A stretch of DNA of 64,000 bases, taken from Agelas oroides (Eukaryota; Porifera; Demospongiae; Agelasida; Agelasidae). The position numbers and the translations under genes are program-made. The notes beneath the pieces are model-generated. The model was not told the origin of the DNA and ran no database searches. It worked only from the letters and a program-made list of their open reading frames with translations. The stretch lies in assembly GCA_949130485.1 (NCBI GenBank), contig OX422194.1:7045991-7109990 (forward strand), in the 5' to 3' direction. Positions 33,101-41,416 of this stretch are shown here, piece by piece. The number at the start of each line of letters is the position of its first letter. The stretch's first letter is position 1.

Positions 33101-34368
33101 CCTGTAATGTTACTGTTGCGATTAATGCATGGGACACGGCCCCATCGAACGAGGATGCTAACAGGGTTGGTAGCCATGGCAGTGACCTCTGCAGGTGGAT
33201 CACTAGGGGCTGAGTTTTTGGAAGAAGTACAATCTCATCCTGTGCATGTTATATTGTAGGAAGAGGTGTGCTGCAGACTAAACATTATGGGTTATGGTGA
33301 ATGTACAAGAAGCATTTTCCTACACTATACAAGTGCAATATCTGGCCAGATTACCCACTAACCTATGTATTGAGGTACAATTTGGCAACAATGATACATT
33401 ACAAAGTTAATTGTAAGTATCCATTATAGTTGTTATATGTTTATCTACGTAAACCTAAATCTCATTACATGATTACATGAAACTTGCACATGCATCTTTG
33501 CATACACAAATACAATTTCAAGCCTCTTTTAGATTGGCTCTATTAACATGCTTGTACATTTACGATACCAGTATCCATGCATGGTCTCTCCAACCAAGGA
33601 GTACTGATACTAAGGACTTTATGGAACTGACACACGTACCATCTGCCATGGTTACAACATTCTGACTGCTCTGTCCACTCCTCCCAACACCATTTACTGC
33701 CACCACAGTCACAGTGTAGTTACTGAACTCCTGCAGTCCTGTCAGTGTGTACTGGCTGGTAGTACCATTCACAGTAGTGGTGTTGGTGCGGTTGAACCCA
33801 CTGCAAGGTCCCTGGTAGGAGAATGACACCTCATAGCTGTCCACAGCCTCCCCGTCTGGCTGGGTCCAGGTGAGTTTGATGGATGTGGGGGACTGGGAGA
33901 CTGCCATGGTGGTGGTAGGGGCATAGGGAGGTAGGACTGGGAAATGGGAAGAGTTGAGATCAATTTTGTTGAGACAAATCAACCTCTTGCTGATGAAATT
34001 AGACTTTTGCGTGGAGCACTATGGTGGTTTAGTGTGGCTTCAGGAACTGTTATAACAACTTTCAGTAGTCTCATGCTAAGAGGACTGCTTCCTCAGCCCA
34101 AGCTTGCCACTGACCATGCTCTAATGAAAGGCTTATACAGTTAAAGCATAGTATGCCATGTATTCACAATGTGAATGACCTCTTTATTAGCCAAGCTAGG
34201 GGATTGCCAAAACTAGCGCTAAAACAAAAGAAGTCAAGGCAGAATTGTTATCCCTGCTGGATTTCATGTCTAGAAATGTGTGAATGAAATGTAGTGTAGT
34301 GCTGTCCACTGACCTTGTGCCTGAGTGCACCACATGAGCACTAGCACCAGCACAGTTACCCCCTGCAT
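17945..34368 (-). CDS. R2: complete multi-Ig/FN3 transmembrane receptor gene
   Basis: About 20 exons and roughly 2,030 codons. Order: signal peptide, FN3, FN3, V-type Ig, Ig, FN3, nine Ig, FN3 (split over two exons), FN3, SEA-like stalk, membrane helix, cytoplasmic tail ending at TAG 17945-17947. All extracellular module exons have phase-1 ends, and each complete one is a multiple of 3. The protein should sit in the plasma membrane with a large N-glycosylated ectodomain (many NxT/S) and signal through tail tyrosines (YELA, YEVV, YDVI, YENI). The ligand is unknown; an adhesion, immune or self-recognition role is inferred from architecture only. Oddities: a LINE fragment and a tRNA-like sequence lie in its introns, and the end of its last FN3 exon is unclear. 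It is a near copy of R4. No named gene is recognised. Confidence 0.8.
18361..18896 (-). CDS. R2 exon: SEA-like stalk and transmembrane helix
   Basis: 536 nt, phase 0 to 2. Contains CQCGFNAEYITDYAFQCF, VTFRARLHETVHATSVKLI, then DICPVAISSFEDPQC: a Cys-containing juxtamembrane module resembling SEA domains. A short Ser/Thr linker leads to the membrane helix (AAIVGGVVAVIIILILAV) with a KNRKHK stop-transfer. R4 splits this exon with a 64-nt intron and has a longer linker. Confidence 0.8.
19584..19885 (-). CDS. R2 exon: FN3 domain 5 (3' end uncertain)
   Basis: Starts after a TCAG acceptor: APSIPPSNVEVIRLNGTAM, ARGIVQGYIITYQQ, SRRRRQVQMVQV, VVYDVRVSGM. The frame reads on to a TGA at 19542-19544. 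The only strong GTAAG donor lies beyond that stop, so an earlier donor is needed; ending at GAG|GTTGCA (19584) would give phase 0, matching the next exon. Confidence 0.6.
20292..20384 (-). CDS. R2 exon: FN3 domain 4, second part
   Basis: 93 nt after a CGCAG acceptor: PLVPYHVTVVAVNLAGPGEQ then TMNFFTREG with a GTATGT donor. It is too short for most ORF searches, but its coding is shown by the identical 93-nt exon in R4 (48541-48633). Confidence 0.8.
20552..20806 (-). CDS. R2 exon: FN3 domain 4, first part
   Basis: 255 nt, phase 1-1. VPGRVQNL, SVRVLWREPEVTNGAIVNYT, then FKINISEGLG. The domain continues in the small exon 20292-20384. Confidence 0.8.
20873..21205 (-). CDS. R2 exon: Ig domain (ALPLP type)
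   Basis: 333 nt, phase 1-1. GQPYSLTCTVQVVQYLAV and GNYTCRACISINKVAIEG, with extra cysteines late in the domain (CRAC, CGC). Counterpart of R4 49085-49417. Confidence 0.85.
21272..21616 (-). CDS. R2 exon: Ig domain (VPSPTV type)
   Basis: 345 nt, phase 1-1. FNLTCTITLDSSVDTAVNV and GGYYVCEATVTQFSGPQ. Counterpart of R4 49493-49846. Confidence 0.85.
21890..22222 (-). CDS. R2 exon: Ig domain (VLPVPE type)
   Basis: 333 nt, phase 1-1. YTLSCTATVVENLVVMPNI and GEYTCRAIINIPSISIS. Related to R4 50112-50438. Confidence 0.85.
22315..22668 (-). CDS. R2 exon: Ig domain (VPQPTV type)
   Basis: 354 nt, phase 1-1. LTLTCSIQLNPAVDTTVMV and GSYECEATVTPDPQSQS. Paralogue of 28750-29103 in the same gene and of R4 50925-51278. 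Confidence 0.85.
23230..23430 (-). pseudogene. Possible degenerate RING-like fragment
   Basis: A 63-codon frame with CQRCLQYPKNQLHTVLH and EYCRGCITQL: spacing like a TRAF-type RING (CxxC ... YCxxCI) but the central C/H ligands are missing. It sits in an R2 intron; function unlikely. Confidence 0.25.
23684..23824. mobile_element. Palindromic MITE in R2 intron
   Basis: GTTAGACGCC ... GGCGTCTAAC with inner arms CCTCGGGCCC and GGGCCCTCGGGTTTC, related in design to 13666-13812. Just upstream, a 50-bp direct repeat (GGTCGGCGGGAGACCGTGAA) at 23496-23570. Confidence 0.75.
24035..24130. repeat. Short inverted repeat
   Basis: ATGTCCAGGATTGCCA ... TGGCAATCCTGGACAT, 16-bp arms, in an R2 intron. Confidence 0.6.
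24221..24565 (-). CDS. R2 exon: Ig domain (VPISV type)
   Basis: 345 nt, phase 1-1. LTLICTIQLNTAVDTNVMV and GNYTCQADVRPNPSSPF. Counterpart of R4 52219-52560. Confidence 0.85.
24650..24979 (-). CDS. R2 exon: Ig domain (ALPPPE type)
   Basis: 330 nt, phase 1-1. PEVVIIPDGSTTAGDVYT, TCNATVVKNLAVEPDIQW, RQYICRASVDIQ. Counterpart of R4 52641-52970. Confidence 0.85.
25060..25398 (-). CDS. R2 exon: Ig domain (VPPPSV type)
   Basis: 339 nt, phase 1-1. FNLTCTIELNTAVDTPVVV and GNYTCEATVSPSPESQF. Counterpart of the R4 exon 53048-53386. Confidence 0.85.
26890..28475 (+). pseudogene. 5'-truncated LINE, reverse transcriptase, broken
   Basis: RT motifs in order: ENYRPISVLP, FRPNHSTQDTL, LFLDLIKAFDTIDHELL, YADDTTLY, YLGVTL, then the C-terminal LWNSLP. 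Frame changes near 27140, 27450 and 27760. The tail ends ATCTATCTATCT at about 28455-28470. Inserted antisense in the R2 intron between Ig exons 28750 and 25398. Confidence 0.85.
28476..28749. other. R2 intron remainder
   Basis: AT-rich intronic DNA between the LINE end and the Ig exon at 28750. No gene or clear repeat seen. Confidence 0.5.
28750..29103 (-). CDS. R2 exon: Ig domain (VPQPTV type, extra copy)
   Basis: 354 nt, phase 1-1. LTLTCSIQLNPAVDTTVMV and GNYECEVTVIPDPQSQF. R2 carries a second exon of this type at 22315-22668; R4 has only one (50925-51278), so this position is a module gain in R2 or a loss in R4. Confidence 0.85.
29182..29490 (-). CDS. R2 exon: Ig domain (GALR type)
   Basis: 309 nt, phase 1-1. 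AGQSYKLTCTALLDG, PTIEWLDSNN, GGQYTCQTVLGQASA. Same length as and closely related to the R4 exon 55669-55977. Confidence 0.85.
30115..30390 (-). CDS. R2 exon: FN3 domain 3
   Basis: 276 nt, phase 1-1; AADSPTDLTAERLPQEPGS at the start and a GTGAGA donor. Nearly identical to exons at 1-255 and 58002-58277. Confidence 0.85.
30723..30795 (-). tRNA. tRNA-Thr(AGT)-like gene or tRNA-derived element
   Basis: 73 nt folding as a cloverleaf: acceptor GGTCCAG/CTGGATC, D stem GCTC/GAGC, anticodon loop CTAGTAA (anticodon AGT), T loop TTCGATT. Both Pol III boxes fit (TGGCTCAGTGG; GGTTCGATTCC), and a T run (GGATTTTTC) follows. Two stem mismatches (T:T in the anticodon stem, C:A in the T stem) suggest a decaying copy or SINE head. 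Lies in an R2 intron, same strand. Confidence 0.6.
31028..31327 (-). CDS. R2 exon: Ig domain
   Basis: 300 nt, phase 1-1, with FTLTCTSTGGPATTVSW and GEYQCSVSNNKPSSSSG. Copy of the exons at 505, 42613 and 59576. Confidence 0.85.
31372..31455 (-). CDS. Possible cassette linker exon of R2 (weak)
   Basis: Between TTTTAG and a weak A|GTTACA donor an 84-nt, phase 1-1 open stretch reads LRSGAAKATTAAAIPTPLLP..., an Ala/Thr/Pro linker. R4 shows no counterpart. Confidence 0.2.
32449..32820 (-). CDS. R2 exon: V-type Ig-like domain
   Basis: 372 nt, phase 1-1. Motifs SLFCLTDLPACCR, GDWFFPNGT, FYRNRGQSVVRLHRR, GIYHCEIPD. Longer than the 342-nt R1 and R4 versions because of extra residues between the WFFPNGT and FYRNRG motifs. 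Confidence 0.8.
32901..33209 (-). CDS. R2 exon: FN3 domain 2
   Basis: 309 nt, phase 1-1. APSDPPAEVTAMATNPVSI, then NITGYTVHYSTGG and STSYSIQVAAVTSTG. The R4 exon 60692-61000 is the same length and nearly identical. Confidence 0.85.
33640..33936 (-). CDS. R2 exon: FN3 domain 1
   Basis: 297 nt, phase 1-1. Typical FN3 pattern: SIKLTWTQPDGEAVDSYEV ... YTLTGLQEFSNYTVTVVAVN. No other copy is visible in the window; the R4 counterpart, if any, would lie right of base 64000. Confidence 0.8.
34314..34368 (-). CDS. R2 exon: signal peptide
   Basis: ATG at 34368 gives MQGVTVLVLVLMWCTQ then AQ and a phase-1 donor (G|GTCAG). The sequence just upstream (acaTTCACTGTC block and TTTTTCAG) matches the R1 gene start. 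Confidence 0.75.
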
Positions 34369-37300
34369 GATGTGTGCTGAAAAAGAACATTCACTGTCAA
34401 TGAAGTGAGGTAAACAACTATCTGCATGTGGAAGCTTAAGCTTTACTGTGTAAAGGACAGTAATAAAATTACTCTGCCAAAACTGGGATTAACACTAGCA
34501 GGAAAGTCATTTTGATGCACCTCCAAGTATACCAAATTAGCCTTCTACGTTCGTTTGCGTCTACAATAATACATGGAAGTGGAAGAGTGGCTATTCTGTT
34601 TCCGTGTATTATTGTGACTGCAAATGAAAGGTAAAAACGGGGGAGGCCTGGGAACGAGGCAATACCAGATTAATCTGTTTGAACTGACACACTTTTAATC
34701 CAATTAGATGTCACCCTTGGATTAGCTGCTGCCCTCAAAACTCTGGGAAGTTTTGAAAAATATACACCACCCTGAACAAATGTTGTGACAGTACACTTGT
34801 TCACCAGAAATAGACAACATGCACAATGCTGCTAGTGCCAGCGTTCTCAATCAGTCACCAATAGTGCTGCACCAAAACTGCATGACATGTTGAGCACTAA
34901 AAATCTGGTTTACCAAACCATGTTCAACTTAGCAACAAATAGATGTCTAGCTACAACCCATTTGGATCAAGATTATGGCAAATACTTTGGGAAAGCATGT
35001 GTTGTTTAGATTGACCCATTTCAAAATACTATGAGACTAAGAGGCTTTGGAAGCAATAAGTTTCGACCATTTATGATGGACTTAGGGAAGTGAAAATGAA
35101 GCAGTTGAGAGTGATGACACGGAGACAAACTAGTATCTGAAGGCACACATGGTTAATAATAATGTAGAAGCTTCCTAGCATTGTAGCCTTTTGGCTTGCA
35201 CATCAGATCACCACTTGGGAGAAATGCCTTCTATGCAGTAACAAGCAGTTCTTTCCTGTCCTGAAATTCCTCAACTGATGCATTTGTCTTGCAAGGGGGG
35301 TGATTTTTTCACTTAGTCTCAGAGGACATAGTGTCACTTGGGATATGACTTGTGTTTTTGAAGTGCCATTTGGGACTAACTGTAGTATTTGTCCAACAGC
35401 TAGAGTTGTATGTACTGTTTTGAACAATCTTCAGTGTTCTTCATCGGAAAATACAGAAAGATCAAATGATTCAGTAGAAACATATGGCTACAATCCTGGC
35501 CAGCCATGCGATAGTGTTAATCATTATTCTTGTAACCTCCTTCAACTGCTTTACAACAAATGAATATACTTATACAAAGTTACCAGATGTGTTAAAACCT
35601 AAAATTTACTCTAGTGGTCTCAATACAAATTTGCATGGTGATAGTGGGAGTGGTCAAAAAGCAAGAGTACTTGTCTATTAGCTAGGCCAATCCAAAACAT
35701 CTCGTCAGCCAGTGAATGAATCCACAACATTACATGCTACTAGCTACATAAATTTTTACACACTATTGATAGTGCTAAATATGTAGCAATTAGTAAAAAT
35801 GGGTAATTTTGACCAATTGTAGTGATAATACATCAGTTCCATATACCTAATTCTGCATAATTGGACAATTTCATTAGCAAAGTATCCTCCTATGACATTT
35901 ACTCATGTCTAATTACTTAGTGTCCATACATTTACAATTATTTCCAAATTGCACACTTTTTTGGACAGTAATTGCACACTTTTTTGTTCAATCAGAATCG
36001 TGCATGCTTCAAATCTGACGGATCACATTAAGTTAGAATCTGGTAGGATTCCCCTGTGTTTAATAATACAGACATTACAATAACACATTTGAACTGAGTT
36101 AACCAAAGTAAGTCTAAACCTTTTTACATCAAAGTGTACACAAAAAAGGACTTTTATAAATTACAGCAATGATCCAAGATGCTAGATTGACATCACTATA
36201 CACTACTAGTTCACCAGTAATCTACAAAGTTATGTACAATCGTACATGTTACTATAGCAAATTTACAGTTTTACAAGCTCTTGCTTTAGTGTGGTATATG
36301 CCTTTACCTAAGAACATGATTATGGTCCTGTTAATTAAATCAGGAAATGGGGAAAACTGATTGGGATCAAGATACCTAGAAGGGTGTATGGGTTGTGGAC
36401 TTGAATAATAAACATGCGGACTCTCAGCTTCTGATGTCACTCAGTTTGATAAGGACCTTGACTAAGATTCTGCAACAGCAGAAGTGGGGAGCAGGGGGTA
36501 GCTACTATTTCAAGGGCAACAGCACGTGGGTTTCTCTGTCCTAAAGTACTGAGTGGGTCGTTTCTTCCCTTAACACAAATGGGCTTAGAAAACTTTCCTT
36601 AAACATTGTAAGGCCTCCAGTTGGTGATGTTGATGTGGCACTTATTCTCTGACCACTTGTAAGTGGGTTACTTGCCTCTTGAGGCTCCAAGTGCACTTGC
36701 ATGGGTGAACAAAATGTAATGGGAACATTTTCTTAAGGCCAAATGGGCATGCATGACCTCTAGAAAATCGTCTAAATTGCATCACACAATTCAACTTAAA
36801 TTAAGAATTCTGTTTTAGAATTTGACTGCATGGTCTAAAATGCAGAGCCAGCAATTGAGGAGAGAGGATGAAACTGTGTGAGTGCTACAGAAATGGGTAC
36901 AGAGAAAATGAACCAACTGTTCTTACTACATGTATTAGTTATTACACGGTGGTGCATGCCATATACCAGATATTGGCACTGTATGATGTCTGCTCGTGGG
37001 CCGTTACGCCCGAGAGCTCTGACATCATACAGTGCCAATATCTGGTATATGGCTTGCACCACCGTGTAATAACTAATTTGTTGCATGACAAGCCATTGCA
37101 ACCCATGGTAACAGTGACGTCAAACACAGTAATTAGTGATATCGGTTGGGATGGCGAGTACATTTGGCTTGTGTGTTATCAAAAGCTTATTGTGTTGTAG
37201 AGCTAGAAGCGTTTTTAGAGGATGTGAAGCAACTATGTGAAGGTGTATAGCAACTATAGTCTCATGAAGAGAGTTCAAGAAAGGGCTCCAAAGTTCAAAA

Positions 37301-38588
37301 TTGATAATGCATCGATCGTAACATCTCAAGTCCCATCACTGGTACTGCATGGCTGCATGATTGGTGATGTACCGATGTCCACTTGTACATTGGCCACTCG
37401 GCAGTTGTGGCCATATATGGTCAACTGTGCCAAATCATGATAGAAGATAGAGTGACACAATTCACCCATGCAGGGTGCCAATATACAAGATATTGGCATG
37501 CCAGTGGTCCTATACAATCTGTCAGCTAGCTGGCACACAAGAAACAATTCAGTCACAGGTTGCATGGCTCTGGTAGGCTGTGAGTTTAGAATGAGCCAAT
37601 ATTTTGAGGCTGCTAATTTTATCCCCAGCCAACTCGAGGAACACACTTACAGCTGCTTGTTAACATGTGTGTTAACACCAGCCTGTCATTCAGTCTGAAG
37701 GCACTGGCCCCGGGAACAATTCAGCGGTCATCAAAGTCGTGCGGAGAATCCCGGAGATGCGTGCGCGCGCGCGCGTTTAGGGAGTTCCCCAAAAAAAGGC
37801 TTGCGCTAGCTTATACACTAGCTACTATCTACAAGCAAAGAATAAACGTTAGCAATGCGTAGTAGAGTAGACGTGTGGCAAGCAATGCCGTGACAACAGC
37901 ATGCACGACACAACAATCAAACTTTGTACAACTGGAGTTGCATGTTATGTCACTTGTTTCGTAGCTAGTCCTGTTGTGCATGTAAGCCAAATTTGGCTAC
38001 TCTCTCTCCCATCAGAAATCTTCATCCCTGAGCAGAATCTTCATGCAGGGAATATGGCCCAATGTAGTCAGGTCAAGCATGCACTGTCTGCTCAAAAATG
38101 TTAAAAGTGTAGGAAAACAACATCATATGTATAAAACCAACATCATATGTGGATTGAAAACCTGCAGTCCCCACCCACAGTGACTATGAGACATGCTGTG
38201 GCTAATAATTTGGGGCATGCAATATTTACATGAAGAGATGGGGTATATAACAGTAAGACAGTGACCACCGTGTAACTCAACTTGCTTGCGATGAGGCAAT
38301 AAAAAGCTAGCTTATTTATTAATTCTAAATACTAGCTACAAATGTATTATCATATGACTTTGCATGTATCCAAACTGATTGTGGGTCTAAACAATTAAGA
38401 AACAATAGAAAAGGAAAATCGATTTCATCAACTATCATCCAAGCCAAACTGAACAGAACATAACAAAACAAAACAACAACAAGCCTCCTAAAAGACGGAC
38501 ATGATGATTTGAATTGAATCCTTGTCACTACACATCCAGTATAGTTGAGCTACACTGCACTAGCTTTGATTCAATTGCAAGTTTGAGT
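34369..38588. other. R2-R3 intergenic region, first part
   Basis: Holds the R1-like upstream flank (34680-35220), a short inverted repeat at 34550-34630 (TACAATAATACATGGAA / TTCCGTGTATTATTGT), the palindrome at 36935-37076 and an alternating GC run (37759-37776). No coding gene is supported; the small frames here lack domain or splice evidence. Confidence 0.5.
36935..37076. mobile_element. Palindromic foldback element
   Basis: TTAGTTATTACACGGTGGTG ... CACCACCGTGTAATAACTAA with arms of about 60 bp (AGATATTGGCACTGTATGAT inside). One short central loop. No ORF. Confidence 0.8.
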
Positions 38589-40912
38589 CATGAGGGTCGT
38601 CTCTAATCGCTGGACTGGACTGCTGGACTGGATTACTGGACTGACCTTTGAACTAAAATTATGTGTATCACATGACCTCCACCCAATCAGAGCTAGAGGT
38701 GCTGAATTCGGTCACATGTTCGATGCTTAGCGGCTAATAGATAGCCGAGAAACAAAGGACGCGGCATGCAGCAACTGTGGGAGTTTTGTGCCGTAAGAGA
38801 CCTTAAAGGTAGAGTAACCCATCCGTTATCGGACACCATCACGCGGACAGCACGATATCTCTCGGACTGCTGAACGCTATGCGTCCGTACTTGGGACGCT
38901 TCTTCACATCATCAAGACAAACAAGATAGATAACTGCCAGACTCACTCGATTAAGATCTATGCAGTCACAGCTGTAAAAGTAGCAATTGTCCGAACCATC
39001 GGTAAGGTAGGGCGGGGTAATTCGGAACGATTTTTTCCGGTTGCTCTTTGCTTCAGCAAAACACCTGCTATCACGCTTTAAGAGTTGTGAGGTTCAAGCT
39101 TTATCCATGCCCGACAAACGTGGCAGGTTATAGGTTTTTACCTTGTTTCTTGGCTGAACCGTCCCTACGAACACACAATCAACCGTCGCCAACCAACTAC
39201 ATCATAGGTCAGCAAACTTTTGAATATCTAGCAGCACAGGTAAAGGAAGGAATTACACAACAATTGATAGATTTCACCAACATCCTAGGCTATTTACCTA
39301 TGCATTAAAGTAGCATCCTTCCCTTTCATCAACGTTACTACGAACCTACAGTACGATTGTACACAGGGGTCTAAGGGGTTAAATTGTCTGTACGCGCATG
39401 CGCATATTGCTTTTTGAAATTCACAGCGGAAAAGTATGCCTCGATGGTACATTAGAAAGCGGCAACGTCCGAAATGGAATGCAGAGGGTCTCAAAGCTGC
39501 TTTGGAGTAAAATAAGTCCAATGGGACAACAATTTCTGCAGCAGCTTGATTCACATCTCTGTGACCCACTCTACAGTCTATGTATCATTTGAGACTCCGT
39601 CTGTTAACTGTGAAAGAATCAAAGTATTTGGTACTAACTTTTAGTCAATAGCAGAACTTCACAGAGTTCATGAAACGGCGCAAGTTGGCATCGTCCCGAA
39701 TTACCCCACACGGTCAGAAAATTGGTGATTCGACACGAACTGGAATTCATGCATTGTTTCCAAAATGTTTTGAACCTTTCCTAACCATCTTTGGTACACA
39801 GAGTTGCAAGTCCCAAAAGCACTTGCCACTGAAGTTTTACACCGGCATAGCTTGTAGCGTTTGAGATAGAGTTCCATGAACTTAGATGAACGGAAGTGCG
39901 TTCCGAATTACCCCACCCTACCTTACTCGGAAAGTGACCCCTAACTGCGGACTATGTTTCTGTAGGGTTTTAGCAAATAGGTTACAGCTGCGCTACACAC
40001 AAATAGCTAGCTAGCACTCCGATGTTCGATCGGAGCGTACTCTCGACCCGGAAGTCACGGCAATGTTTGCGTACATGCATGCGGCTATGCAGGCGCTCGC
40101 TGGAGGGGGGCTTACAACCAACTCAATGTAAACAGCTTGGGTCAATGTCAACACTGCCTACAACATCTCGCAAACCGAACGGGAGTGGTTTGCCCTAGCA
40201 CATGGCGCGCCTTCGAAACGAAATAGGGGAAGTGTGGAACGAGGAAATGGGAACTGGGGAACGAGGACATGGAAAGGAGAAATTCATTGATTATGTCACG
40301 GTCTAGCTAGAGTAGGTCAGATCAGCTAGCAGCTATACGACCTTTAAAGATTTGTTGTCCGACACTTTGATGGTGTCCAGAATTAAGTGGTGTCCGGTGA
40401 TTGATGAGCTACTCTATGCGTATACTACAGCAGATGGAGCAGCTTGGTAGGCCAATTTGCACAATAATGTATTCCAAGGCCTCTCGCTGACCAAACATAG
40501 TTTTTACATGACAAGACTACGGGTATTACACACTAACCAGCATAGCATTTGACACCAGCGTTCTCCATGACACTCCGGCAGTACATTGTTTTTAGTAAAG
40601 AGGCCTTTGTCAGTATTTTTGATGCTCTTTTGCACGCTTGCTATAGTCAGAGGGTGCTTTGAGCTCACTGCGTGTACACCATGAATTCATGATGCACATC
40701 CGTCCATGTAGTTTGTGCATTGTGCACTCATGTACATTCCCTAGCATGCAGTGGAAAGATGAAGTGCAGTTATTGTAACCAAATTTACGACATTTGATTG
40801 GATGGAGGTCATGTGATATGAACAAATTAAGTCCAGTAATCCAGTCCATCAGTCCAGTCCAGCAATCCAGTCCACAATCCAGTCCAGTGATTAGATACGA
40901 CCAGTCATGAGT
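38589..40912. mobile_element. Nested inverted-repeat element, outer arms about 110 bp
   Basis: Outer arms 38589-38690 and 40790-40912 share GCTGGACTGGATTACTGGAC-type repeats and TCACATGACCTCC in inverted order. Inner inverted pairs: GGACACCAT near 38820 and 40370, and the 39002/39926 pair. No recognisable transposase. Confidence 0.6.
39002..39926. mobile_element. Inner element with 28-bp terminal inverted repeats
   Basis: GTAAGGTAGGGCGGGGTAAT at 39002 and its reverse complement ending at 39926, 27 of 28 positions paired, flanked by TCG on each side. Small frames inside (39048-39308, 39670-39864) are not recognised. Confidence 0.65.
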
Positions 40913-41062
40913 TGTATGTACTACAAACACAGTTTTACAGACTAATAATTACACCAGAGAATGTATATATTACACAATTAGCTACTAGTTACTTGGCTAT
41001 AACAATGACTACTGTAGAGTTGTACATTAATAATCCCACAGATCAATGGTAGCTAGTGGAAG

Positions 41063-41416
41063 TTAAGTGGTTGTTGAGCTATCAGCAAGAGGCCTGAAGC
41101 TGGGACACTGGGGGTCACTCAGACCTAGGGATGATATCTTAACTGGACACTCAGTGCTGACCCAAAGTCCAAACTTTCCGACTTGTAGAACTGGCTTGGT
41201 ATTTACCCACTCAGCAAGAAATTGCAGCAGTTGTGTTGGCTTGTGTTTTCCTGGACTGACAATCACGCTCCTGTAGGTGACCTCATCTGGTGTGTTCCAG
41301 CAGTGAAAGATCCCAGATCTGATGAATGCTACCAGGAATTCACATTTACAGCGACCAGAAATGGCTTTGGCAATCCCAGTATGGATGTATGATTCGATTT
41401 TTTCTGCTTCAGTAGT
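41063..41416 (-). CDS. R3 exon: SEA-like domain, then stop
   Basis: TTEAEKIESYIHTGIAKAI, CKCEFLVAFI, VTYRSVIVSPG, LLQFLAEWVNT, STECPVKISSLGLSDPQC, then stop. Aligns with the R2 and R4 stalk module (shared CxC, VT[FY]R and CPV.IS motifs) but lacks the membrane helix. Confidence 0.65.
   Translation of the reverse strand, partial: TTEAEKIESYIHTGIAKAISGRCKCEFLVAFIRSGIFHCWNTPDEVTYRSVIVSPGKHKPTQLLQFLAEWVNTKPVLQVGKFGLWVSTECPVKISSLGLSDPQCPSFRPLADSSTTT

Noticed and set aside
35300..35563. 87-aa plus frame rich in Cys and Ser
   Set aside because: No recognisable domain, no splice partners, and overlapping flank sequence shared with R1 that does not keep the frame.
36868..37200. Mirror frames reading YTVVxAIYQILALYDV on both strands
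   Set aside because: Produced by the palindrome 36935-37076, which encodes the same peptide from both arms.
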